Part shown: one piece after another, positions 34,879 to 44,345 of the stretch
Layout of the letters: each line of letters begins with the position of its first letter
How positions within the stretch are numbered: the stretch's first letter is position 1
Source: Deltaproteobacteria bacterium
GTDB lineage: Bacteria > Myxococcota > JADLHZ01
DNA length: 64,000 nucleotides
Assembly (NCBI GenBank): GCA_020848545.1
Contig: JADLHZ010000147.1
Span: forward strand, 1-64,000
Direction: 5' to 3'
Notes under the pieces: generated by a model
Told to the model about the DNA's origin: nothing
What the model saw: only the letters and a program-made list of their open reading frames with translations
Databases searched by the model: none
Made by a program: the position numbers and the translations under genes

Positions 34879-35880
34879 ATGAAAAGCCTGCGTCGCGCCG
34901 CGGTCCTCTCGCTCGTCACTCTCTCCGCGTGCGGTCCGGCACCCACGAAGAAGACCGTGTTCTTCGTGCGCATCGAACGCGGCAACGCCGTCGGCGACAT
35001 CGTGCGGATCGATCTGAGCGTCGACGGCAAAGTGACGCCGGTGACGAACCCCGACGGCGCCGCGCTGTCGCTGCCGCTGACCCGCGAGGTCCCGCTGCCG
35101 GACGATCAATCGGGTCCGGTCATCGTCACCGCCACGGCGGTGAGCCCCGATGACGGCGAGCTCGCCACCGCCAGAACGTCCGGCGGCATCGTCCCCGGCG
35201 AGACCATCACCTTGGAGCTCGAATTCGGCGTCGACCTTCAGATCACGCCCACAGAGCAAAGCTTCGGATCAGTCGTCCTCGGCCAGGAGAGCGAGGCGCG
35301 CGCTTTCATCGTGACGAACAACGGCGCTTCAACGACGGGGGCTTTGACGGTCAGCTTGAGCGGCAAAACCGCCAACAGTTTTTCGATCCTCACCAACACT
35401 TGCGACGCGGAGCTCCCCGCTGGCGACAACTGTACCATCACGGTGGTCATGCGACCCACGGCGGCGGGCGGGCGTTCTGCGCAGCTCAACGTCAGCGCGA
35501 GCCCTGGCGGCAGCGCGCGAGTCCTGATCAGCGGCGTCGGCCAGGGATCCAAGCCCGCGCTGCTCGCCGCCGACGCCACGATGGCGACCTTCGACACCGC
35601 CGTCGGCCAGCGCAGCGGCGCATTCACTTGGACGATCAAGAACACCGGCGATGTGCCGACGGGCGCGCTGAGCACGAACAAAGCCGTGGTCGACACCGGC
35701 GAGAAGGATCCGTTCAATCTGATCGATGGCTGCGACGGCAACACGCTCGCCGCCGGCGCGAGCTGCACAATCGCGGTCGAGTTCGTCGCGCTCAGCACAA
35801 GCTCGCGCACGATGGTCGTGGGCGTGACGGCGGCGACCGGCGGCATGGTTCTGCTCGCCGCCACGGGGCAAGGCCGCTGA
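34879..35880 (+). CDS. Lipoprotein with tandem choice-of-anchor D Ig-like domains
   Basis: 333 residues. Signal peptide MKSLRRAAVLSLVTLSAC, lipobox Cys at 18. One domain (about 25-120) precedes two ASPM-SPD-2-Hydin/choice-of-anchor D repeats: QSFGSVVLGQESEARAFIVT with TCDAELPAGDNCTITVVMRP, and MATFDTAVGQRSGAFTWTI with CDGNTLAAGASCTIAVEF. Such repeats are structural and surface-located in myxobacteria. The stop overlaps the next gene's proposed start. Confidence 0.88.
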   Translation: MKSLRRAAVLSLVTLSACGPAPTKKTVFFVRIERGNAVGDIVRIDLSVDGKVTPVTNPDGAALSLPLTREVPLPDDQSGPVIVTATAVSPDDGELATARTSGGIVPGETITLELEFGVDLQITPTEQSFGSVVLGQESEARAFIVTNNGASTTGALTVSLSGKTANSFSILTNTCDAELPAGDNCTITVVMRPTAAGGRSAQLNVSASPGGSARVLISGVGQGSKPALLAADATMATFDTAVGQRSGAFTWTIKNTGDVPTGALSTNKAVVDTGEKDPFNLIDGCDGNTLAAGASCTIAVEFVALSTSSRTMVVGVTAATGGMVLLAATGQGR

Positions 35881-37862
35881 GCCTGCCTTTCCATCACCAG
35901 GTCGTCGCGCGCGCCGAGACCGGGGCCCGCGCCGGTCTGTTGCACACTCGCCGCGGCGTCGTCGCGACGCCCGCGTTCATGCCCGTCGCTACCCACGCGC
36001 ACGTGCGCAACCTGACCATGCACGAGGTGGCGGCGAGCGGCGCCGGAATCTGCCTCGCGAACACCTATCACCTGCTCCTGCGCCCAGGCACCGACGTCTT
36101 CGACCGCGCGGGCGGCATCCATCGCTTCATGCAGTGGGAGCGCGCGGTGCTGACCGACTCTGGTGGGTTTCAGGTCTTCAGCTTGCCCGGCGAGCGTGAG
36201 GTGAGCGAAGCCGGCGCGCGCTTTCGCAGCCCGTTCGACGATCGCACGATCCTGCTCTCGCCGGAGACGAGCATCGCCGCGCAGCGTTCGATCGGCTCCG
36301 ACGTCATGATGGTGCTCGACGTCTGCGTGCCGTCGACGGCGAGCGAAGCGACCGTCGCCGAGGCGATGCACCGGACGCACCGGTGGGCGCTGCGCTCGCT
36401 CGCCGCCCGCACGACAGAGCAAGCGCTCTTCGCGATCGTCCAAGGCGGTGTTTCGCCGGCGCTGCGCAGCGAGAGCGCCGCCTTTCTCCGCGAGCATTCC
36501 TTCGAAGGCTTCGCGATCGGCGGCCTCGCGGTCGGCGAAGCGCGCGAGCAGCTCTACGAGATCACGCAGCACACAGCGCAGGGTTTGCCCGCTGAGAAGC
36601 CGCGCTATCTCATGGGCGTCGGCACGCCGATCGATCTCGTCGAAGCGGTGAACGCCGGCGTCGACATGTTCGACTGCGTCTTGCCGGGAAAGATGGCGCA
36701 GCAAGGCTACGCGTACACCTTCGCCGGCGCGCTGCGGCTCACGAAAGAAGAGTTCAAAGACAGCGACTCACCGATCGAGGAGACGTGCGCGTGCCCGGTG
36801 TGCCAGCGTTACACGCGCGGGTATCTGCGCCACCTCGCGCACGGCGGTCACGGCCTCGCGCACCGCTTGCTGGCCGAGCACAACCTCTGGTTCTATCAAG
36901 CGCTGATGCAGCGGATGCGCGCGGCGATCGTCGAAGCGCGCTGGCCCGCTGCATACGCGACGCTCCGCCAAGCGCTGACGCCGCCGAAGATCGTGCGCCG
37001 TCTGCCGGGTGCGTTGTCTGGCGACTTCGAGCTCGTCACCTTGAGCTCGGGCTGCCGCGCGGTGAGGCACGTGAAGAACGGCGAGGTGATGCATCCCGTC
37101 GGGCCGTGGCGAGAAGCGAACGGCCTCTACGTCGAGCAAGTCGCCTTGCGAGAGAAGCTCATGCGCCGCAACGACGAGCCGCTGCGCATCCTCGACGTCG
37201 GCCTCGGCGCTGCGGCGAACGCCGTCGCCGCGCTCACGTGCGCGGTCGAGCTCGGCGCCGCGCGCAGCCGGCCGCTCGAGATCGTCAGCCTCGAGCGCGA
37301 TCTCGCGGCGCTGCGGCTCGCGCTCGGCGACGCGGCGGGTTTTCCGTTCTTGCAGCCCTTTCGCGCCGCATGCGAAGCGATCTTAGAGGACGGCGAGTGG
37401 TCCGCAGGCGAGCTCGTGTGGCGGGTGATCGTCGGCGACGCGCGCGAGACCATCGACGAAGCCGACGGCGCGTTCGACCTCATCTACTTCGATCCGTTTT
37501 CGCCGGCGTCGAACCCCGCGCTCTGGACCGTGGCGTTCGCGCGGCGCCTGCGCTCGAAGGCGCGCTACCAAGAGTCGGCGCTCGTCACCTATAGCGCGGC
37601 AACGCCCACACGCGTCATGTTCCTCTTGGCCGGCTTCTTCGTCGGCCACGGCGCCGCGACCGGCACGCGGGTCGAGAGCACGTTTGCGAGCACGCAGCAG
37701 GCGCTCGTGCCGGCGCCGCTCGGTGCGCGCTGGTTGCAACGCTGGCGGCGCTCGTCGGCGCGCGGCCCGCACGACGCCGCCTGCACGGAAGAGATCGAGC
37801 GCGCGATCGAAGCGCATCCGCAGTTTCAAGTGACGCCCACCACGGCAGTCGCGACGCTGTGA
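35877..37862 (+). CDS. tgt: tRNA-guanine transglycosylase fused to an MnmC-like methyltransferase
   Basis: 661 residues if it starts at CTG 35877, which overlaps the previous stop (CTGA). No ATG or GTG lies close enough, and the usual family N-terminus begins here (LPFHHQVVARAETGARAGLL). Residues 1-370 are TGT: LTDSGGFQVFSLPG, FAIVQGGVSP, AIGGLAVGE, FDCVLPGKMAQQGYAYT and zinc Cys in CACPVC. Residues about 385-600 are an MnmC (DUF752) domain: HVKNGEVMHPVGPWREANGL, ILDVGLGAAANAVAAL, FDLIYFDPFSPASNPALW and LVTYSAATPTRVMFLLAGFF. TGT exchanges G34 for preQ1/queuine; MnmC methylates a U34 side chain. Confidence 0.9.
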   Translation: MSLPFHHQVVARAETGARAGLLHTRRGVVATPAFMPVATHAHVRNLTMHEVAASGAGICLANTYHLLLRPGTDVFDRAGGIHRFMQWERAVLTDSGGFQVFSLPGEREVSEAGARFRSPFDDRTILLSPETSIAAQRSIGSDVMMVLDVCVPSTASEATVAEAMHRTHRWALRSLAARTTEQALFAIVQGGVSPALRSESAAFLREHSFEGFAIGGLAVGEAREQLYEITQHTAQGLPAEKPRYLMGVGTPIDLVEAVNAGVDMFDCVLPGKMAQQGYAYTFAGALRLTKEEFKDSDSPIEETCACPVCQRYTRGYLRHLAHGGHGLAHRLLAEHNLWFYQALMQRMRAAIVEARWPAAYATLRQALTPPKIVRRLPGALSGDFELVTLSSGCRAVRHVKNGEVMHPVGPWREANGLYVEQVALREKLMRRNDEPLRILDVGLGAAANAVAALTCAVELGAARSRPLEIVSLERDLAALRLALGDAAGFPFLQPFRAACEAILEDGEWSAGELVWRVIVGDARETIDEADGAFDLIYFDPFSPASNPALWTVAFARRLRSKARYQESALVTYSAATPTRVMFLLAGFFVGHGAATGTRVESTFASTQQALVPAPLGARWLQRWRRSSARGPHDAACTEEIERAIEAHPQFQVTPTTAVATL

Positions 37863-37880
37863 TGAGGCGAGCGATCGTCC

Positions 37881-38351
37881 TTACATCGTGCGCTTCGTCT
37901 TCGGCGGGTTGCCGCGCAGCTTCTCGAACTCTTCCGCCGCCTTCGCCTCGGCATCCTCGCGCGACGTCGGTGCCGGCGGCGCTGCGCTCGCGGCGGGCTC
38001 CGAGAGCTCGGCCAGGGCGTCGAGCTCGTTGATCCCTTTGCGCGCCCGTTCGAGCGCGGCGTCTTCGAGCGAAGGCGTGAGGGGATCGTTGGCGGTGAGC
38101 GCATCGATCGACGCTGCGCTCGGCACGCCACGTTGGCGCGCCAGGCGTTGCAGCTCGGCGAGCTCCGAGCGCGCTGACGCGAGCTGCTGCTCCGTCGCCG
38201 CGAGCTCGGCCGTGAGCGCTTCGTCGCTGCCGCCCTCCGCACGCACGCGCGCGAGGTCGGCTTCGAGCTGCTCTTTCTTCACGATCAGCCCGGCAGCGAG
38301 CTTCTTGTTGAGGGACACTGCTTTCGAGATCGCGTCCGATGCATCGCTCAT
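37881..38351 (-). CDS. Coiled-coil hypothetical protein
   Basis: 156 residues from ATG 38351. Long amphipathic helices (LIVKKEQLEADLARVRAEG, LTAELAATEQQLASARSELA) indicate a coiled coil at about 30-85. The rest is low-complexity and ends KLRGNPPKTKRTM. No signal peptide or TM. Convergent with the TGT fusion gene; no family recognised. Confidence 0.65.
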   Translation of the reverse strand: MSDASDAISKAVSLNKKLAAGLIVKKEQLEADLARVRAEGGSDEALTAELAATEQQLASARSELAELQRLARQRGVPSAASIDALTANDPLTPSLEDAALERARKGINELDALAELSEPAASAAPPAPTSREDAEAKAAEEFEKLRGNPPKTKRTM

Positions 38352-38386
38352 GGCGGCAGTATACACCATTCATCGCCGCGGCTTCG

Positions 38387-39439
38387 CTAGGGCCGCGCCT
38401 CGAGGATCAGATTGAACGGCGTCGCCGTCGCGCGGCGGAAGCGCGTGAATCCGCCTTCTTTCACGATGCGGCCGAGGCGCCCTTCGCCGGCCTGCGCACC
38501 GAGCGCGGGGCCGCGGCGCGAGAGCGAGTGCGGCACGCAGATCATCGTCGACGCCGAGTAGAACACGCGGCCGACGGGGTTGTGGTTCTCCTCACGCTTG
38601 TCCGACGCGAACGGCTCGACGATCATCCAGTAGCCGTCGCTCGCCAGCGCGTCCTTCGCTCTCCTCGCGGCGCCAGTCGGGTTCTCCATATCGTGCAAGC
38701 AATCGAAGTGCGCGATGAGGTCGTAGTCACGCCCGGGAAAGTCGGTCGCGCCCGCGACGTCGAAGGTGACCCGATCGGCGACGCCGGCGGCCTTCGCACG
38801 CTCTCGCGCGGCGATGATCGACGGCTCGTGCGTGTCGTAACCGAAGAAGCGCGAGCGCGGATACGCCTTCGCCATGATGATCGTCGACGCGCCAAAGCCG
38901 CAGCCAACGTCGGCGACCTTGGCGCCCTTCTCGAGCCGAGCGGTCGCGCCATCGAGCGCCGGCAGCCAGCTCGAAACCAGGTTGCCCGTGTAGCCCGCGC
39001 GGAAGAAGCGCTCGGTGCCTTCGAACAAGCAGTGGTGATGCTCGCCCCACGCAAATCCCTCGCCGGACTTGAAGCGCGCGCTCATCTGATCGATCGCCGC
39101 CCAGCACGCCGCCGCCACTTGGAACATGCCGGGCACCGACGCCGGATGATCGTCGTCGGCGAGCGCAGCCGCTTGCTCCGGCGGCAACGCATAGCGCTGG
39201 CTCTTCGGATCGTAGACGACGTAGCCGCCGGACGTCTGCGCGTCGAGCCACTCCTGCACGTAGCGCTCGACGGTTTGCGTCTTCTCGGCGAGCTCCTTGG
39301 CGCTGCACGGCGCCTTCGCCAGCGCCTTGTACAACCCGAGCCGATCGCCCAAAACCACGAGCGCCGAGCTCATCGCTGCGCCCGCGTCAGCCACCACTTT
39401 GCCCAAGAATTCGTTGAGCTTCTTTTCGTCGGGGATCAT
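38387..39439 (-). CDS. SAM-dependent methyltransferase with N-terminal winged helix
   Basis: 350 residues. The N-terminal winged-helix/dimerisation region (GDRLGLYKALAKAPCSAKEL, YVQEWLDAQTSGGYV) is of the type found in Rv2258c-like enzymes. The methyltransferase fold follows from about 155: VADVGCGFGASTIIMAKAYP, FGYDTHEPSIIAARERA, AHFDCLHDMENP and DGYWMIVEPFA. Its substrate is probably a small molecule. CGTTAC-type inverted repeats lie just upstream and overlap the end of the large AAA gene. Confidence 0.9.
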   Translation of the reverse strand: MIPDEKKLNEFLGKVVADAGAAMSSALVVLGDRLGLYKALAKAPCSAKELAEKTQTVERYVQEWLDAQTSGGYVVYDPKSQRYALPPEQAAALADDDHPASVPGMFQVAAACWAAIDQMSARFKSGEGFAWGEHHHCLFEGTERFFRAGYTGNLVSSWLPALDGATARLEKGAKVADVGCGFGASTIIMAKAYPRSRFFGYDTHEPSIIAARERAKAAGVADRVTFDVAGATDFPGRDYDLIAHFDCLHDMENPTGAARRAKDALASDGYWMIVEPFASDKREENHNPVGRVFYSASTMICVPHSLSRRGPALGAQAGEGRLGRIVKEGGFTRFRRATATPFNLILEARP

Positions 39440-39461
39440 GTCCCACCTCCTGACTAAGAGG

Positions 39462-39490
39462 CGTTACTTTCGTCGTTACGGGCTGTAACG
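39462..39490. promoter_or_regulatory. CGTTAC inverted/direct repeats ahead of the methyltransferase gene
   Basis: CGTTAC occurs at 39462-39467 and again at 39474-39479; the second is followed, after GGGCT, by GTAACG at 39485-39490. The second pair is a perfect 6-bp inverted repeat with a 5-nt centre. A related inverted repeat occurs at 62431-62448. No U-tract follows, so an operator is as likely as a terminator. Confidence 0.35.
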
Positions 39491-42406
39491 GCAGTAGGTC
39501 CCGGTCCGTAACGCGCGCTGCAAATGCTCGCCAAGTGGCGGAGATAGCTCGGCAATCCGGCTGACGGCGTCCATCAGTCGTTGGCGGACGTTCACCCGGG
39601 CCTTGTCTGCCGAGGACGCGGTCTTCCGGCTCTGTCCTTTATATGTGTGGCCGAGCTGCTCGCTCAGCGCTTCCTGCTCGGCCCGTAGGCTCTCGGCCCG
39701 GGCGGCGTCGTTCCAGTCGCCGGCTTCGTCGAGCTCGGCTTCGATCTCGCGCAAGCGCTCCTTGTAACGCGCGAGGGCGACGTCGTCGATCAACGCGGCG
39801 CTCGACTCGCGAAGGCCACGCTCGCCGGGCGGCGCCATCAAGTCGACCACGTGATGATCGACGCCGGGCGCTTCGACCAGGCGCGCGAGCAACTGCAAGC
39901 CGCGGCTGTCTTTCAAGCGCGCTTCGTCGCCGCCTTTCTTGATCGTCCAGAGGTCGCCGTCACGCTGCATCACGAGCGGCGAGCGGCCCATTCCGAGGCG
40001 CTCGAAGATCGTGTGCGCTTCGTCGGTGAAGCGCGCCGCGCGGCTCTTGTCTCCGACGTCGCGCGCGTAGGCGAGCAAGATGCGCGCACGCCACGGCGCC
40101 GCTCCGAGCGCGTCGGCGCGCTTCAACGCCTGCTCGTAGTGCTCCGCGCGCTTCGTGAGCCGCGCGAGCGAGAGCGCAATCGGCGCGTCGCACACCATCG
40201 TGAAGACGCCCCACACATGGTTTCGCGCGAGGAGCGGCTCGAGCAGGTGCGCGATCGGTGCGGGTTGTCCAAGCTCGACCGACGCGTCGGCGATCCACGC
40301 CGCCGACAAGCGCGGCGTGAGCTTCGCGAGCGGCGGCAGCGCGGCCGGTTGGCCTATGCGTGCACGCAGCACCGGCGCGAAGGCTTGCGCGTACACAGCG
40401 TCCGCCACGCGCTCGACCATGGCGATGGCATCCGGCGCCTCCGCCGCGAGCACGTCGTCCCGCAGCGCCTGCACCGCGAGGCCGACGCGCTGCATCCGCA
40501 GGCTGAAGGCGGCGTTCGGATCATCGAGCTTGTCGGCGATCGTCCGCGCTTCCTCGGCGAGCGCCTGCGCATCGGAGAAGCGCCCGAGCGTGATCGCACG
40601 CATGCCGCGCAGCAAGAGACCGGGCCACGTGAGCGACGGTAGCTGCAAGCGCTTCGCGTGATCGACGTAAGCGGCGATGGCAGCGTCAGTAGCCGCGGCG
40701 TCGCCGTGCTCCACGTAGTCGAAGGCGAGGCGCAGCCAACCACGGGCGACGCGGAGCGGCTCGCCGAGCGACTCTGCGAGGGCGATGAGCTCCTGGTTCC
40801 TGGCGATGCGCTCGTCTGGGGCGGCGAAGTAACTCATCGCCGACGTCGCAGACAGCAGCACCGCCAAGTGCGTGCGCGGGTGCGAAAGGCGTGTCGACGC
40901 CGCGATCGCCTCTCGCGCGAGCGTGAGCGGTTGCTCGAAGTCGTCCGCGGGCTGCAACGCGGCGGCCAAGCGTGCGAGCAAACGAGCGTGCAGCGGACCT
41001 TCCGCTTGGAGCGCGAGTGCGTGACCGGGGTGAGCGATGAGCGTCTGGTCGACGACAGCGAAGTTCGTCATCTCGCCGTAAGCCAAGGTCGCGAGGGCGA
41101 CGCGATCGCTGTCGCCGAGCTCTTTGGCGAGCGCGAGCGCCGCGAGGCACTTCTCGCGGCTGCGCCCTTGATAGCCCGCCGCGCTCAACGCGTGCGCCGC
41201 TGCAAGCAACATGTCGCAACGCGCTTCTGCGCCGGCGGCCAGCGGCAGCGCTCGCTCGAGCATCTCGGCCGCCTCGTCGAACGCGAGCCGGCGCGTGGCC
41301 TCCTCCGCGACCTGCCGCGCTTTGTCGGCGACATCTGAGCTGCCGCCGAGGAACGCGTGGTGCATCGCTTCAGGGTGCGCGCCACGCGTCCACAAGACGT
41401 CGGCGCAGCGTGCGTGGAGCGCACGTTTCTCGGCGTCACCGAGCTCGGCGTAGGCGGCCTCGCGCAAGAGCACGTGCGAGAAGGTGGCGCTGCCGTCTTC
41501 GCGCGTGAACAGAAGATCCGCAGCGAGCGCTTCTTTGAGCGCCGCCTGCACGTCACCGAAGAGCTCGCCGGCGAGGCGCAGATCGACGTCGCGCCCGAGC
41601 ACGGAGGCGCGGACGACAAAAGCGCGCGTCTCCGCCGACACGACGTCGAGGCGCTGCTTCAGCACGTCGCGCACGGTGTCCGGCATTCCGCTCAGCGCCG
41701 CCCCCCGCGCGCGGTTCGTCCGGAGGAGGCGGAGCATCTCGAGCGCGAAGAGCGGGTTGCCCTCGCTCGCTTGCCACACGGCGGCGCTGATCTGTTCGTC
41801 TTCGCCAGCGGTGAGCTCGCCGACCTCGCGCTCATCGAGGCGGGCGAGCGGAACGTAGCGGGCCTCACGGGCGATCTTCGCGAGGAGCTCACTGGCTTCC
41901 GCCGAGAGCCGCGCTTCGACGTCGCGATAGGCGCCGATGACGAGCAAGCGCGGGCTGCGTGCGCGCGCCACGAAGTGCAAGAGCGCCAACGACGCGGCGT
42001 CGGCGGCGTGGAGATCATCGAGCACGATCGCGAGCGGCCCAGCGTCCGTCAGCAGTGAGAGGACGGCATCGAACAAGCGGAAGCGCGCTTGCGCCGGATC
42101 GAGCGGCGGCAGCGCTTCTTGTGTCCCGAGCTCAGGCAGCAACTGCGCGAGCACCGAGAGACGCTCCCGGCCAAGCGCCGCGAGAGCCGCGCGATCCTGC
42201 ACCACGGCGCGCAGCACCTCTATCCAGGGCCAAAACGCGGGTGCGCCGCCTGCTTCCCACGCGCGACCCCAAAGGACCCGCGTTCGGGAGCGTTCGGCGA
42301 ACGACTGGAGCAGCCGCGTCTTCCCGATGCCTGGCTCGCCGGCGATGAGCGCGACGCCGTGCGTGAGCTGGGTCAAGAGAGTGAGCTCGCGCTCGCGGCC
42401 GATCAT
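39476..42406 (-). CDS. Large AAA ATPase regulator (LuxR/AfsR-like ATPase part)
   Basis: 976 residues. An N-terminal AAA/STAND ATPase: Walker A at 23-30 in LIAGEPGIGKTRLLQSF and Walker B in LAIVLDDLHAADAASL, then GAYRDVE and a winged-helix region. Helical TPR-like repeats occupy about 300-800. The C-terminal domain (about 805-976) ends with RVNVRQRLMDAVSRIAEL and LQRALRTGTYCRYSP, a module common at the C-terminus of myxobacterial AAA regulators. It lacks a clear LuxR DNA-binding domain. Probably a cytoplasmic signal-integrating ATPase. Confidence 0.88.
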   Translation of the reverse strand: MIGRERELTLLTQLTHGVALIAGEPGIGKTRLLQSFAERSRTRVLWGRAWEAGGAPAFWPWIEVLRAVVQDRAALAALGRERLSVLAQLLPELGTQEALPPLDPAQARFRLFDAVLSLLTDAGPLAIVLDDLHAADAASLALLHFVARARSPRLLVIGAYRDVEARLSAEASELLAKIAREARYVPLARLDEREVGELTAGEDEQISAAVWQASEGNPLFALEMLRLLRTNRARGAALSGMPDTVRDVLKQRLDVVSAETRAFVVRASVLGRDVDLRLAGELFGDVQAALKEALAADLLFTREDGSATFSHVLLREAAYAELGDAEKRALHARCADVLWTRGAHPEAMHHAFLGGSSDVADKARQVAEEATRRLAFDEAAEMLERALPLAAGAEARCDMLLAAAHALSAAGYQGRSREKCLAALALAKELGDSDRVALATLAYGEMTNFAVVDQTLIAHPGHALALQAEGPLHARLLARLAAALQPADDFEQPLTLAREAIAASTRLSHPRTHLAVLLSATSAMSYFAAPDERIARNQELIALAESLGEPLRVARGWLRLAFDYVEHGDAAATDAAIAAYVDHAKRLQLPSLTWPGLLLRGMRAITLGRFSDAQALAEEARTIADKLDDPNAAFSLRMQRVGLAVQALRDDVLAAEAPDAIAMVERVADAVYAQAFAPVLRARIGQPAALPPLAKLTPRLSAAWIADASVELGQPAPIAHLLEPLLARNHVWGVFTMVCDAPIALSLARLTKRAEHYEQALKRADALGAAPWRARILLAYARDVGDKSRAARFTDEAHTIFERLGMGRSPLVMQRDGDLWTIKKGGDEARLKDSRGLQLLARLVEAPGVDHHVVDLMAPPGERGLRESSAALIDDVALARYKERLREIEAELDEAGDWNDAARAESLRAEQEALSEQLGHTYKGQSRKTASSADKARVNVRQRLMDAVSRIAELSPPLGEHLQRALRTGTYCRYSP

Positions 42407-42463
42407 CGGGCAGCGAGCTTAGCCTCATTGCAGCCGAGCCGTCACGCAAGTAAGACGACGAGC

Positions 42464-42934
42464 GTGAATACACCCGCACCCATCGCCGCTCGCGTCGCGC
42501 ACATGCTCACGCTCCCGGTCCTCGTCGACTTGCTCGTGCCGCCCTACGCGCAGGCGCACAACTGCCTCGAAGAGGAGGTGATGGACGACGTCAAGCGCGC
42601 CCTCGTCGATGCGCGGCTGCAGGATCCGTTGCGCGTCGCCATTTGGGCCGGCTTGAAGAAGGACCGGCCGAAGGTCGACGACAGCGAGCTCATCGAAACC
42701 TTGGCGAAGGCGATGACGAAGAACCGCCGCATCACGGCAACGCCCGAGAAGGTGATCGACAAGATGGCCGCGCTCTTCGCCTCGCTCGACGTCGCCGTGG
42801 GCCGCGCCGCCGACGCCACGCGGGCGATGCTGGAGAGCCCGCAGGGCAAGGCCGCCGTCGAGAAGTCGATCGGCGCCACCGGCGAATACCTCGCGCAGCG
42901 CATTTCGCCCGCGCGGTCGACAAAAGACGCGTGA
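42464..42934 (+). CDS. Hypothetical helical protein
   Basis: 156 residues from GTG 42464; ATG 42503 is an alternative. Predicted helices: CLEEEVMDDVKRALVDARLQ, ELIETLAKAMTKNRRI and ATPEKVIDKMAALFASLDV. The N-terminus has a mild hydrophobic stretch (MLTLPVLVDLLVPPY) but no real signal peptide. Divergent from the large AAA gene. No family recognised. Confidence 0.65.
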   Translation: MNTPAPIAARVAHMLTLPVLVDLLVPPYAQAHNCLEEEVMDDVKRALVDARLQDPLRVAIWAGLKKDRPKVDDSELIETLAKAMTKNRRITATPEKVIDKMAALFASLDVAVGRAADATRAMLESPQGKAAVEKSIGATGEYLAQRISPARSTKDA

Positions 42935-42987
42935 TTTCCTGCGCAAGCCTGTTGCGTCGGCCTGCCTAGATCGCACAGAACACTCGG

Positions 42988-43821
42988 GTGGTACGCTTTC
43001 GTTATCCCGAAGATCATCGGCCGATCGCCCTCGTCACCTTGCTGTTCATCGCCAACGTCGCCGCGTACTTCACGCTCGACTCTTGGCAGCTCTTGCTCGC
43101 GTGGTTCGCGCTGAACGTGATCCCGCGCGGCGGCGTTGCGGCGTTCAACCATCATCACCAGCATCTCAACGTGTTTCACAACGTGGTGGCGAATCGCGTG
43201 CTCGAGCTGATGTACGGCTTGATGACCGGCATCATCAGCCATGCGTGGGTGCTGCACCACTCGCTCGGCCATCACGTCAACTACCTCGACCAAGACAAAG
43301 ACGAGTCACGCTGGCGCAAGAAGGACGGCCGCCGCATGAGTGAGCTCGAGTACACCTTCATCGTCGCGATCACCGCATACCCGCGCGCGTGGCGAGTGGG
43401 CGCCCGCTATCCTGCGTATCGCCGGACCATGGCGTGGATGGGCCTGCTGACGCTCGCGCTGCTCGGCGCCGCGCTGTGGCACCGGCCGCTGCCGGCGTTC
43501 ATGGTGTTCGTCTTCCCGATGATCTTCGGGGTGTTTCACACGGTGTGGGCCACGTACACGCACCACAGCGGCAAGAGCACCGAGTCGCACTATCAGGCGA
43601 GCAACAACATCCTGCACGCGGGCTACAACTGGCTCACCGGCAACCTCGGCTATCACACCGCGCATCACAGTAAGCCCGGGGTACACTGGTCGCGCCTGCC
43701 GGCGTTGCACGCGACGATGGAGCACCTCATCCCTGCCGATTGCTACGTCTCGCCGGGGTTTCCGTTCCGGCTCAGCCAGCGGACGACGCGCGACGCGAGC
43801 AGTGCTATGCCGAGCGCATGA
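42988..43821 (+). CDS. Membrane fatty-acid desaturase
   Basis: 277 residues from GTG 42988, with four hydrophobic segments. His boxes: FNHHHQHLNVFHN, LHHSLGHHVNYL and LGYHTAHHSKPGVHW, the di-iron ligands. This is a shorter desaturase or hydroxylase than that at 22832-23863 and of a different subgroup. The stop overlaps the DUF2911 start by 4 nt, so they form an operon. Lipid substrate unknown. Confidence 0.87.
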   Translation: MVRFRYPEDHRPIALVTLLFIANVAAYFTLDSWQLLLAWFALNVIPRGGVAAFNHHHQHLNVFHNVVANRVLELMYGLMTGIISHAWVLHHSLGHHVNYLDQDKDESRWRKKDGRRMSELEYTFIVAITAYPRAWRVGARYPAYRRTMAWMGLLTLALLGAALWHRPLPAFMVFVFPMIFGVFHTVWATYTHHSGKSTESHYQASNNILHAGYNWLTGNLGYHTAHHSKPGVHWSRLPALHATMEHLIPADCYVSPGFPFRLSQRTTRDASSAMPSA

Positions 43822-44345
43822 AGAAAAAGATCGTCATCGTCGTTGCGCTCCTCGTCGTGATCATCGCCGGCTACGCCGCGTGGCTCGCGCTCGTCGGCAG
43901 CAAGAAGAGTCCGAAGGACACCGTGAGCAGCGACGCGCTGGCGACGAGCGTCACCTACTGCCGCCCGTACAAGAAGGAGCGGCTGATCTTTGGTGACGAG
44001 GCGAAGGGCGCGCTCGTGCCCTACGGCAAGTATTGGCGGCTCGGCGCGAACGCGGCGACAGCGATCACCTTCAGCAAGGACGTCACCTTCGGCAACAAGC
44101 CGGTGAAGGCCGGCACCTATTCGATGCACGCGTTTCCCGGCCAGACGACGTGGAAGGTGAACCTCAACAGCGACGTCGATCGTTGGGGCGCGAGCGAGCC
44201 GGATCACAGTAAAGACGTCGTTAGCATCGAGGTGCCGGCCGAGAACGGCGGCGCGCCGGTCGAGCAGTTCACCATCAGCTTCACCGACAAGATGCTCTTC
44301 GCTTGGGACACGACCAAGGTCGCGGTGCCGATCGCGGTGAAGTGA
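43818..44345 (+). CDS. DUF2911 protein, membrane anchored
   Basis: 175 residues. An N-terminal TM or uncleaved signal anchor (KKKIVIVVALLVVIIAGYAA) is followed by the DUF2911 beta fold: SVTYCRPYKKERLIFGD, LVPYGKYWRLGANAATAITF, VKAGTYSMHAFPG and FTISFTDKMLFAWDTTKVAV. The domain is widespread in Bacteroidetes and Myxococcota; function unknown. Both ends overlap neighbours, with the TGA of this gene and the ATG of the next sharing one base. Confidence 0.9.
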   Translation: MKKKIVIVVALLVVIIAGYAAWLALVGSKKSPKDTVSSDALATSVTYCRPYKKERLIFGDEAKGALVPYGKYWRLGANAATAITFSKDVTFGNKPVKAGTYSMHAFPGQTTWKVNLNSDVDRWGASEPDHSKDVVSIEVPAENGGAPVEQFTISFTDKMLFAWDTTKVAVPIAVK

